Positions 8,878 through 15,788 of a stretch of DNA of 32,931 nt are shown here, piece after piece. Below the pieces are notes generated by a model. The model was not told where the DNA came from and made no database searches. It saw only the letters and a program-made list of their open reading frames with translations. Each line of letters starts with the position of its first letter. Positions within the stretch are counted from its first letter, which is position 1. Made by a program: the position numbers and the translations under genes. Location: the NCBI GenBank assembly GCA_003562365.1, contig PWVB01000476.1:1-32931 (forward strand). The letters run 5' to 3'. The DNA comes from Anaerolineae bacterium (GTDB lineage: Bacteria > Chloroflexota > Anaerolineae > B4-G1 > SLSP01).

Positions 8878-9273
8878 CTATTCCTCGGGAATTAGATAGA
8901 AGGGATAGACTAGGCTGCGGCGGTCGTGGGTCGCCTTGATCTCATACTGGATCTCGACGATCAAGCGGTTCGCCTGGTCGCTATCCTGATGCACCTCCAC
9001 CTGCAGTAGGCTGATACGCGGCTCCCACATACCTAGGGCCTCCTCGACGTAACGGCGGGCCCGGGCGGCTGTGTGGCTATTGTTGGGGGCAAAGACCAGA
9101 TCGTGAAGCCGACACCCGAAACTCGGGCGCATCACCCGCTCGCCCGGTGATGTGGAGAGGATGATGTGAATCGCCTGGTCGATCTCGTTGTGTTCATGGG
9201 TCAGGGCGATCCCCCCCTGAGGACCGATGTGGGGGGGAAACCCCCAGCCCCGACCGACAATCTCCTCAGCCAT
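8878..9273 (-). CDS. gp25/GPW-like baseplate wedge protein (Afp9-like)
   Basis: 131 residues, with ATG at 9273 and GGAGG upstream that overlaps the end of the PAAR gene. It carries the family core: GWGFPPHIGPQGGIALTHEH, then IDQAIHIILSTSPGERVMRPSFGC and the LHDLVFAPNN segment. The GERxMRPxFG signature is characteristic of GPW/gp25 wedge proteins. In T4 and Afp-type particles gp25 sits at the top of the wedge and nucleates sheath assembly around the hub. The length is typical. Gene order PAAR-gp25-gpJ is a local swap of the Afp9/Afp10 order. No unusual feature is visible. Confidence 0.94.
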   Translation of the reverse strand: MAEEIVGRGWGFPPHIGPQGGIALTHEHNEIDQAIHIILSTSPGERVMRPSFGCRLHDLVFAPNNSHTAARARRYVEEALGMWEPRISLLQVEVHQDSDQANRLIVEIQYEIKATHDRRSLVYPFYLIPEE

Positions 9274-9275
9274 AT

Positions 9276-9677
9276 CTAGCCTCCGATCATCACGGTGCCG
9301 GTGGCGACGATGTGAGCTGCCATATTAGGGACAGGATCGGCGCACGTCTGTGCCTGATCTCCAGCCCGCGCCGCCGGCTTTCCATTGATCGTCACGGTGC
9401 TGCTGCCCTGCATAACGGTGCCGCGGTTGGTGGGCGGCACCTGGAACGCCGTGCCGGGAGGGGTAGGGAGGTGAGGCGGCGTGTTCGTGGCGGTACTTCC
9501 CAGCGTCGCCGCCGGAAGTCCTCCGATTGTGACGCTGGAGCTCAGGTTGCCGTCGAGGATGCCCGAAAACGGATGCGGTAGGGGGGTAGGTACAGGCCCC
9601 CCGGGTGAGGGCACTATCACGATATGCATATCGACCGCTGTGATCTGGTCGCCCTGTTTGGCTGCCGGCTGTCCCAT
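9276..9677 (-). CDS. PAAR-type spike tip protein (Afp10-like)
   Basis: 133 residues; ATG at 9677 with GGAGAG upstream. It has the repeated PAAR pattern: MGQPAAKQGDQIT at the start, then GGLPAATLGSTAT and INGKPAARAGDQAQTC near the end, separated by a proline-rich loop (SPGGPVPTPLPHPFSG, TPPHLPTPPGTAFQVPP). PAAR proteins cap the VgrG trimer with a sharp metal-bound cone. There is no C-terminal effector extension; the chain ends at VMIGG. It lies between the VgrG-like gene and the gp25 gene. Confidence 0.93.
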   Translation of the reverse strand: MGQPAAKQGDQITAVDMHIVIVPSPGGPVPTPLPHPFSGILDGNLSSSVTIGGLPAATLGSTATNTPPHLPTPPGTAFQVPPTNRGTVMQGSSTVTINGKPAARAGDQAQTCADPVPNMAAHIVATGTVMIGG

Positions 9678-9732
9678 TATAACTCTCCAGTTCCCTTTCC
9701 TATACGGTCCATGCTAAGGAAAGCGGACGGCG

Positions 9733-11412
9733 TCAGTTAAGGTTGATCATCGCACCCTTAATACTCACCTGTCCGCCGGCTTGCAGATCCATATTCGCGC
9801 CCGACTGGATCTTCAGACTGCCATTGGCCTTGAGCTCGATCTCGTTGCCCTCCACGGTTATCTTGCCGTCGCCGTCCGCAAGGCAAATGACCAGCCCTCC
9901 GCTGGTCGTCACGGTGATCTCGCGATCGGCGTCATTCAAGACAATCTGCTGACCGCCGTTGGTGATGATCTCTACCTTGTTCTCCGCAGTGTCGTAGACG
10001 GTGATGCGGTGGCCAGTGCGGGATCGCCAACTGCGGACGAGCGGGCGCTCAGCGCCGCCGTTGGGTGCCTCGGGCGGCAGGTGGTCCGCGCCATTCCAGA
10101 CACCGCCCAGAATATAAGGACGCTGGAAATCGCCGTGTTCGAACACCACAATGACCTCGTCGCCCACATCGGGGATAAAGAAGAGGCCGGCTTCGGGCCC
10201 GGCGCCGGCGCTGATCACCCGGGCCCAATTGCTCTCTGCATCCTCAGACATCCACGGGAACTGCACCTTCACACGTCCGCAGTTCTGAGGATCATCGGTG
10301 TTGGTGACTACGGCGACGACGGCCCCAGGATATCGGGGTCGCTCCTGCAGGCCCAGATCGTCGATCAGGTGGCCGGTGCGCAGACCGTGCACCCGGAAGG
10401 TGGTTCGCAGTCCCTCAGCCGTGTAGCTGTGGTGAGCTCCGGTCACACGATAAGTGCCACTGAAGCGATAGCCCAACGCTTCCAGGGTGACCGTGGCCCC
10501 GGCGCGGATGTCTGGTCGTCGCAGAGCGGTCCCCTCGGCTTGCACAAAGGCGCCGCTGAGTTCGCGCAGACGCGCCTCCGCCAGGGCATCGGCCTCCGCT
10601 TGGTCGGACGGGTTTTCATCGAGAATAGCACGGCGTCCGCGTCCAAAAGCCTGGGCCCAGGTCGCACCATCCCGCGACTCTTGGATGGCGGGATAGAGCG
10701 AGCCCTGCTGCGCGCGCCCGACGATGGGCGCCTTCTGCTCCACGGACCAGCCCCTAACAATGACTTCATCGACCTGCTCGGCTAGGTTCATCCGCGGATA
10801 GAAGGAGAGTAGGTCCTCGCCCCAGGTCAGGGTCACGCCAGTCCCTTGGGCGGTGGGCTGGCGGAAGACCAGCTTGCCTTCGTGTACGAAGCACTCATAG
10901 CCGATTCGCCGCGCACGCTCCTGGAGGAAGTCCAGGTCGGACTGATTGTCCTGGAAGATGTGGTCGTAGACGGTCGTGGTGGCGCTCACCTCGGTCTGCA
11001 GTCCGGCGCTCTGCGCGATCTCCTGGGCCAGGTCGCTATCCTTCTTGTTGAGATGGGCCTGGCTCTTCATCTCGCGATAGAGTCGGTGCGAGCGGTCATA
11101 GCCTCTCACCACCAGCCGGGCCAGCATACCGTCCTGAAACTCTGGCTCTAATGCCGTGATCTCGCCCTTCATCAGGGTGATGCGCGTGCCCTCCTCCGTC
11201 TCGGCGCTTATCTCGACCTCCTTGGTCAGGTCGAAGGGTCCCTCATCGAGGAGGTGAAGTTCAGGATCCTGGAGGCGGATCACCAGCATATCGGGCAGGT
11301 GGGCGTGTTGATCGACCTCGACGGAGAGCACGTTGCCCATCACATCAGGCGGAACCTCATTATCGTTGATCTTGACTGTGATTTGGCTGGCAAGAGCGAA
11401 GGGTTCAGGCAT
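9733..11412 (-). CDS. VgrG/gp27-gp5-like spike protein (Afp8-like)
   Basis: 559 residues; ATG at 11412 with GGAGTGA upstream. Residues 1-345 resemble the gp27/late-control-D hub (VVRGYDRSHRLYR; QDNQSDLDFLQERARRIGYE). Residues 360-440 are the gp5 OB fold (GRVKVQFPWM, SNWARVISAGAG, GDEVIVVFEHGDFQRPYILG). Residues 470-559 are a short strand-repeat region ending in GGQVSIKGAMINLN, the usual triple beta helix stem. The trimer forms the central spike that tops the tube and carries the PAAR tip. No C-terminal toxin extension is present, so cargo would ride elsewhere, for example in the tube lumen. The downstream gene encodes the PAAR tip. Confidence 0.94.
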   Translation of the reverse strand: MPEPFALASQITVKINDNEVPPDVMGNVLSVEVDQHAHLPDMLVIRLQDPELHLLDEGPFDLTKEVEISAETEEGTRITLMKGEITALEPEFQDGMLARLVVRGYDRSHRLYREMKSQAHLNKKDSDLAQEIAQSAGLQTEVSATTTVYDHIFQDNQSDLDFLQERARRIGYECFVHEGKLVFRQPTAQGTGVTLTWGEDLLSFYPRMNLAEQVDEVIVRGWSVEQKAPIVGRAQQGSLYPAIQESRDGATWAQAFGRGRRAILDENPSDQAEADALAEARLRELSGAFVQAEGTALRRPDIRAGATVTLEALGYRFSGTYRVTGAHHSYTAEGLRTTFRVHGLRTGHLIDDLGLQERPRYPGAVVAVVTNTDDPQNCGRVKVQFPWMSEDAESNWARVISAGAGPEAGLFFIPDVGDEVIVVFEHGDFQRPYILGGVWNGADHLPPEAPNGGAERPLVRSWRSRTGHRITVYDTAENKVEIITNGGQQIVLNDADREITVTTSGGLVICLADGDGKITVEGNEIELKANGSLKIQSGANMDLQAGGQVSIKGAMINLN

Positions 11413-11419
11413 CTTCAGG

Positions 11420-12097
11420 TCACTCCGTCGGAATAATTAACTGCTGTCCAGCCCGCAAGCTCAGCGGGTTGCTAAGCTGATTGTACTCCGCAATCGTCCG
11501 CCAGCGGGTGGCATCACCATAGACGGCGTAGGCGATAGTGTCAATGCGATCGCCGGCGACGACTCGCCAGACGCGTTCGATGTCACCGCCTCCGGATGTG
11601 GGGTTCTGGCTCGGGTAGTCGTTGAGATCCTTGTGCTGGGTAAAGGTGACCTCCACGCTGGCCCGCACCGGGGTCCCGTCTGTCTTGAAGAGGGTGAACT
11701 TCTGGGTCATATTGGTGATGACTGCCACAAAGCGGAAGACGCCCCACTCGAAGGCGACCTCCGGCGGGGGGACCTTGCGGTTGCGGTTGCCTTCGCGGCG
11801 GGTCTTGGACGCCATCAACTTCCAGAGGGCGTTGGTCCTTAGACTGACGTCCTCATCGCTCTCGTAAGTGTCAAAGACGAGGCTCAGTTTCAGCGTCTGT
11901 GGGCCAGCCTTCTCAAACTCGAAGCCAGGGACGTCGGAGCGATTCTGCTTCTCCTCCTTGTAGCTGTTGGTCTTGGAGACGGTGTACTCGTAAGGGTTGA
12001 ACATACAATCCACGGCGACACCGCCCGGTTTCTCCTCTCCCGACTCGGTGACCTCGTAGATTCTAGCAGCCTGTAGGCTGCTGCGTGTGTTAGGCAT
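11420..12097 (-). CDS. LysM-containing hub/tube-adaptor protein (Afp7-like)
   Basis: 225 residues from ATG 12097, chosen because AAAGGAG stands 7 bases upstream. A longer frame to 12184 would overlap the neighbouring gene and has no such site. Residues 20-160 carry the typical core (CMFNPYEYTVSKTNSY, TLKLSLVFDTYES, ASVEVTFTQHKD). Residues 175-223 form a LysM domain (VVAGDRIDTIAYAVYGDATRW, LRAGQQLIIP). Afp7/Pvc7 and phage gp53-type proteins clamp hub to tube and bind wedge proteins; LysM there acts as a structural module, not necessarily for peptidoglycan binding. The stop lies within the ribosome site of the VgrG gene, implying coupled translation. Confidence 0.91.
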   Translation of the reverse strand: MPNTRSSLQAARIYEVTESGEEKPGGVAVDCMFNPYEYTVSKTNSYKEEKQNRSDVPGFEFEKAGPQTLKLSLVFDTYESDEDVSLRTNALWKLMASKTRREGNRNRKVPPPEVAFEWGVFRFVAVITNMTQKFTLFKTDGTPVRASVEVTFTQHKDLNDYPSQNPTSGGGDIERVWRVVAGDRIDTIAYAVYGDATRWRTIAEYNQLSNPLSLRAGQQLIIPTE

Positions 12098-12122
12098 CCA
12101 GAGCTCCTTTCTCCGCGCAACC

Positions 12123-14039
12123 TCACCGGGTGCGGGCGCGCTCCACCTCAACGACCAGGCGGCGCCTGATCTCCACGTAGACACGTCGCGCCAGCTCCTC
12201 CAGATCTAGATCGGTGTTGGCCTCGGTCGCTTCATCCGGCGGATTTTCAGATGCTCCGTCCGGCGGCGCATCCGGCGCCCCGTCTGACGCTGTGTCAGAC
12301 ACAGCTGCGCTCCGATGACGCGGCGGGCGGATGTAGGCATCTCGCGCCGGTGACCGCTGCAAGATGGAGCTTTCCGGGCGCTCTGAAGGCCTCCTGGTCG
12401 GTACGCTGGGTCTGGTTGATACTGTCTCTCCCTTCGGGGCCGGTGCCGACTGCCCTGGGACCGCTTCCGATGCTGGCGGAAGCGGCTCGCCTATCAGCTC
12501 CCACAGATCTGCCGGCAGCGGGCCGATCGCAGTCTCCACCGAGGTAGGCGGTGCCACCTCAGCCGCGATGAGGGCTGCTGACGGAGGGCCGGGCATACCC
12601 TCGGTGGGGCTGGGTGCTACGGGACTGCGTTGGACTGGCGGATGGGCAGGTCGAGGACGCCGTGGCGGCAGGTTCTCGATGGACGACCGGGTCGGGCGCC
12701 CGGCCTCGACCCCATCCAGGACCTGGGCCACCATCGACGGCTCGGCTGATACCGAAGCGGTGTTATCTCGGGGACGGCGCACGGTGGGGGGCGGAGCGTC
12801 TCCATCGGACTCTGCACGAACCCTCAGGCCGCCACGCCGCTCCACTTGCCAGACCTCCTGCAGCGGCGGCGCCGACACGGTAGCGTCGCTGGCATCATCG
12901 GCGGGAAGAGGCGGCCAGTCTGGCGGTGTCGACTCCCGGTGAAACTGGACGATCCGAGGTCCCTGGTCGCCAGTAGACTCGGGCATCCCACGGGCCTCAG
13001 CGCCTGCCTCCGTTGCGGCGGTCTGCTTCGATGGGGCTCCAGCCCCATCGAAGGGGTGAGCAGGTAAGATCGGTTTGCTTGGTCCGGACGACGCGGCGGT
13101 CGCTGATGACGCCGCAGTGGTAGTCGGTGGAGGCTGATCCGGCCCCGTAGGAACCCTAGTAGGGTCGGCAACTGCCGGTGGCCGGGACGCGTCCGCAGCC
13201 CGCTGCACAGGCCCTACAGACCTCGTAGCGGACGATGGAGGTACGGCAGACTCCTCCTGCGTCAGCGGGGCGCCTAGTGGTGCGGTGGGTGCCATATCAG
13301 CCGCACTCGAGACGCCTGGAGAGGCGTCAGGTGCCGAGGTGAGGGCGCCGCGAGGGGTCGCTGTCGCGGGTGCGGGCGTCGACGCGGCGCTCAAGCCCGG
13401 TGATTCCGGTGGTGCCCCAGACTGGCGGTGCCGCCCCTCGGGGCGGGCCATACGGGATGGCAGCGACGCTGAGGGCGCTGACGCCAGGGCCGGTTGCGAC
13501 ATTGGCTTAGTAGCATCTGCCGGTGCGGCAATGTCTGCTGGCGCGTCGGTAGCCCGTTCCTGGTGGCGGCGGAAGATTGTTGTGAGCCGGTGCCAGACCG
13601 AGTCGGTGATGGTTGAGTCGGTCGTCGTGTCGGCGACACTGCCTGCGGCAATGTCCGTTAGGTTATCCTCGGGTGCGTTAACGGTGCTGCTTATAGGTAC
13701 GCCGGCGGCACTACCCGCAGTCTGGTCGGCAGACCGGTCTGCGACATCGGTAGACATGGACCTCGGATGCCGTACGAGGGGAACCGCAGGTATAGTGGCG
13801 GGCGGGGCCGACGGTGTTGAGGTGTGTGCGGTTGGCAGTAATGGTTCGGCGCGAGCGGTCAGGTTAGTGTCGCCGTCCACCGCGGGCGATGCTGGCAGAT
13901 CCACGGTCCGTGGTTTGGCCTGTGCAGCCCCAAAAGCTGCGGTGGACGGCGTCCATGCTGCTGGTTTCGGCCGGAAGAGAACTGCCAACTCTCGGTGGCG
14001 CGTCACCCTGCGAATCAAGCGGTTTCTCTCTGCCAGCAT
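12123..14039 (-). CDS. Proline-rich disordered CIS-linked protein with C-terminal helix motif
   Basis: 638 residues, with ATG at 14039 preceded by a GGAGAAGGGAG site. Not a recognised enzyme. The first 30 residues are basic (MLAERNRLIRRVTRHRELAV). About 550 residues of Pro, Ala, Ser and Thr follow, with no predicted globular segment except short stretches such as LPADLWELIGEPLPP. The last 30 residues (EELARRVYVEIRRRLVVEVE then ARTR) form an amphipathic, basic helix resembling the C-terminal part of the 65-residue protein encoded at 14514-14711. The gene sits between the second tube gene and the Afp7-like gene, the position of the tiny Afp6 in known clusters. Possible roles are a baseplate organiser on a flexible tether or a ruler-like protein; neither is shown. 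The frame is real: it has a ribosome site, and operon spacing is preserved on both sides. Confidence 0.75.
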   Translation of the reverse strand: MLAERNRLIRRVTRHRELAVLFRPKPAAWTPSTAAFGAAQAKPRTVDLPASPAVDGDTNLTARAEPLLPTAHTSTPSAPPATIPAVPLVRHPRSMSTDVADRSADQTAGSAAGVPISSTVNAPEDNLTDIAAGSVADTTTDSTITDSVWHRLTTIFRRHQERATDAPADIAAPADATKPMSQPALASAPSASLPSRMARPEGRHRQSGAPPESPGLSAASTPAPATATPRGALTSAPDASPGVSSAADMAPTAPLGAPLTQEESAVPPSSATRSVGPVQRAADASRPPAVADPTRVPTGPDQPPPTTTAASSATAASSGPSKPILPAHPFDGAGAPSKQTAATEAGAEARGMPESTGDQGPRIVQFHRESTPPDWPPLPADDASDATVSAPPLQEVWQVERRGGLRVRAESDGDAPPPTVRRPRDNTASVSAEPSMVAQVLDGVEAGRPTRSSIENLPPRRPRPAHPPVQRSPVAPSPTEGMPGPPSAALIAAEVAPPTSVETAIGPLPADLWELIGEPLPPASEAVPGQSAPAPKGETVSTRPSVPTRRPSERPESSILQRSPARDAYIRPPRHRSAAVSDTASDGAPDAPPDGASENPPDEATEANTDLDLEELARRVYVEIRRRLVVEVERARTR

Positions 14040-14073
14040 TCGGCTTCTCCCTTCTCCTATTTCGCGTTTCCGG

Positions 14074-14514
14074 CTATTCGTAGGACGCCGTCACCTCGCC
14101 GCATGCCAGCTCCAGGGTCTGGATGGCAACCGTATTGGCATCAGACTGCAGCTGTGGTCCCTCCCAGCGTGCTGGGAATGCGCCGGTGATGTGCCAGCTC
14201 ATCACCGGCTGCCGCTCGACGTTAAGCAGGGGGATGGTGATGGTTTTCCTGGAGGGGGCACCACCAATGGACTCTAGGTACCAGTCCAGGAGCGCGGTTC
14301 GCCCCACGCCGTTCTTCAGGCTGAGTGTGGCGGCTTTCCGCTGCGCCGGAAGCTGGTGGGTAAAGGCATTGAGCCCACCCTCGCGGACCTCTTCCACCTC
14401 CCATTCGATGGTCGGCAGCGTGCATTCGGTGAAGGCTGCCTGGCTCTCGCCATCCACCGCGACCAGAAATCGAAATGCGGCATTGGCAGTATCGCGCACC
14501 GATTCGTCGGACAC
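14074..14514 (-). CDS. CIS tube protein, second copy (Afp5-like, gp19 family)
   Basis: 146 residues; GTG start at 14514 overlapping by one base the TAG stop of the preceding 65-residue gene, with GGAGG six bases upstream, so translation is probably coupled. It belongs to the phage-tail-region/tube family: FRFLVAVDGESQAAFTECTLP at the start, then a VEEVREGGLNAFTHQLPAQ strand, TLSLKNGV, and the closing WHITGAFPARWEGPQL. It is diverged from the main tube protein encoded at 15304-15750 and probably forms the tube layer at the baseplate end, as Afp5 does. The ending ELACGEVTASYE matches the LEIAHEYISR closing strand of the main tube protein. Confidence 0.92.
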   Translation of the reverse strand: MSDESVRDTANAAFRFLVAVDGESQAAFTECTLPTIEWEVEEVREGGLNAFTHQLPAQRKAATLSLKNGVGRTALLDWYLESIGGAPSRKTITIPLLNVERQPVMSWHITGAFPARWEGPQLQSDANTVAIQTLELACGEVTASYE

Positions 14515-14711
14515 TATCGGCCTCCGCCACGGCCGCCGGTGCCTGAAGCGGGCCGCTGGCGCTCTTGCCCGATTCTCACCTCTTGGACCAGCATGGCATA
14601 GACCCGGTCGGCGACTTTCTGGACCAGAGCGTCGGTTAGCTCGTCCTGGTGTGGTCCCGAGGGTTCAGCCTCTGACTCTGGACGTCGTAGTGGCAGCTCT
14701 GGATTTAACAT
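14514..14711 (-). CDS. Small CIS-linked protein of 65 residues
   Basis: The start was set at ATG 14711 because GGAGGTG lies five bases upstream; an ATG at 14723 is inside that site. Unrecognised family. The N-terminus is acidic and proline-rich, followed by a helix (ELTDALVQKVADRVYAMLVQ) and an Arg/Gly-rich tail. The helix has the spacing VADRVYxxLxxE, which resembles ELARRVYVEIRRRLVVEVE at the C-terminus of the proline-rich protein encoded two genes downstream. Small helical proteins in this operon position occur in many CIS clusters. A role as an adaptor for the neighbouring tube protein is a guess from position and coupling. Confidence 0.75.
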   Translation of the reverse strand: MLNPELPLRRPESEAEPSGPHQDELTDALVQKVADRVYAMLVQEVRIGQERQRPASGTGGRGGGR

Positions 14712-14749
14712 CGGCACCTCCATCGTAAGTCAGCCTGAACTGGCCAAGG

Positions 14750-15121
14750 CTACTCGGGTTCCTGCAGCGGTGGGACTGTAAAATGCAGCTTCGTCCCGCA
14801 CTGCGGGCATCTGGCCTGCAGTGTCAGGCCGTCGAAGCTGTTGAGCCGCAAGTAGAAGTCCTCCAGATAAGCCAGATCTACGGCGGAGAGGTCCTCGGCG
14901 ACCTGCAGGTTGAGGCCGGGCAGCGTCCCGAGGTGCGTGATCACCCGACTGAGCAGCACGATGGGCAGATAGGCCTCGTTCTCCCGCACCCGCGGGTGTG
15001 CTACCGATTCGATCTCGTCAAGGGCGGTCGCCATGCGCATCCGGCCCTCGCGATGCGTCTCGCCTTCGGCGTCCACGTATCCGTAGGGCAGGCTGAAGGC
15101 ATACTCAGTCTGTGAGCTCAT
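14750..15121 (-). CDS. Tail-assembly-chaperone-like protein with CxxC knuckle
   Basis: 123 residues from ATG 15121, which has AGGAG about nine bases upstream; a longer frame to 15268 would cross a strong hairpin and is not favoured. The protein begins with a beta segment (YAFSLPYGYVDAEGETHREG), followed by a helical part (LPIVLLSRVITHLGTL; DLAYLEDFYLRLNSFDG) and a C-terminal knuckle RCPQCGTKLHF with Cys105 and Cys108. The layout resembles small phage tail assembly proteins encoded beside tube genes, which guard tube or tape-measure subunits before assembly. Only one CxxC is present, so a zinc site would need dimerisation or other ligands. It lies between the two tube genes, consistent with a tube-chaperone role. 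Confidence 0.72.
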   Translation of the reverse strand: MSSQTEYAFSLPYGYVDAEGETHREGRMRMATALDEIESVAHPRVRENEAYLPIVLLSRVITHLGTLPGLNLQVAEDLSAVDLAYLEDFYLRLNSFDGLTLQARCPQCGTKLHFTVPPLQEPE

Positions 15122-15178
15122 AGTGTTTGCTCTCCTATGCTTTCCTGCGCAGCCTTTGATCCAGCTAGGCCGGTTACT

Positions 15179-15210
15179 GCCAGGGGCGGTACTGTTTTTC
15201 CGCCCCTGGC
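15179..15210 (-). promoter_or_regulatory. Strong 11-bp hairpin after the main tube gene
   Basis: GCCAGGGGCGG (15179-15189) and CCGCCCCTGGC (15200-15210) pair perfectly around a 10-base loop. The element lies in the 182-base gap between the tube gene (ends 15304) and the chaperone-like gene (starts 15121). On the minus strand no U-tract follows, so a simple intrinsic terminator is unlikely. Its place fits partial termination or an RNA-stabilising 3' structure that keeps sheath and tube mRNA more abundant than baseplate mRNA. A weaker pair, CGACGCCA/TGGCGTCG, is at 15220-15227 and 15281-15288. Confidence 0.6.
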
Positions 15211-15303
15211 CTAACGCCCCGACGCCACGGTCGAAACGGGGTTGGGCGATCGACCGGCGTCGCCGCACCGGTTGCCCATCTGGCGTCGCTCCCTAGATCA
15301 GGA

Positions 15304-15750
15304 TCAGATATCCACCCGGCTGATGTACTCGTGGGCGATCTCCAGCTCCTCCACACCGATCTCGTTGCTATCGGCTTGGGGCTGCGGTCCAGTGACCTTG
15401 AGCGGCCAGGCGTTCTTGAACTCCCAGCGCGCCACAGGATTGAGCTCCTGGTCGAACATCGTGATTGAGCCATCGTGGCGGGCCTCCTCCACGTTGCCAT
15501 CCTCTACCATCTTGCGCCAATCCCAGATGTCCAGGCTGCTGGTGATCCCGCGCTTCAGAGTGATGTTCTCCCAGTTGAGCCGGCCGGGGATCTTCATCAC
15601 AACCTCCTGGCCTGTCTCGGTCACGACCTTGTGCTCGATCACCTCATGCTCGGAGCCCAGCCCGGAGCATTCGGTGAAGAATCCGGTGACGACGCCCTGG
15701 ATCTCCACGGCGAAATGAAATCCTACAAGAGGATCTTCACGGTCAGCCAT
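15304..15750 (-). CDS. CIS main inner tube protein (Afp1-like, gp19 family)
   Basis: 148 residues; ATG at 15750 with a strong AAAGGAG site. It matches the T4-gp19-like tube family: PLVGFHFAVEIQGVVTGFFT, then ECSGLGSEHEVIEHK, KIPGRLNWENITLKRG, DIWDWRK, WEFKNAWPLKVTGPQ and the closing ADSNEIGVEELEIAHE. Hexameric rings of this protein stack to form the rigid tube that is driven out when the sheath contracts. It directly follows the sheath gene (39 bases) and precedes a hairpin-rich gap. Its length is that of the family. Confidence 0.95.
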   Translation of the reverse strand: MADREDPLVGFHFAVEIQGVVTGFFTECSGLGSEHEVIEHKVVTETGQEVVMKIPGRLNWENITLKRGITSSLDIWDWRKMVEDGNVEEARHDGSITMFDQELNPVARWEFKNAWPLKVTGPQPQADSNEIGVEELEIAHEYISRVDI

Positions 15751-15788
15751 TGTGTTCTCCTTTCATGCTGTTCAGCTATCCGGCAGCT

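Noticed and set aside
9781-10785. 334-residue open frame on the plus strand
   Set aside because: It is antisense to the VgrG-like gene, has no family motif, and arises from G+C-rich codon use.
13285-14277. 330-residue open frame on the plus strand
   Set aside because: Antisense to the proline-rich gene and second tube gene; the low-complexity, Ala/Gly/Ser-rich translation is a mirror effect.
15179-15210. Intrinsic terminator call for the hairpin
   Set aside because: No U-run follows the stem on the minus strand; kept as a regulatory hairpin instead.
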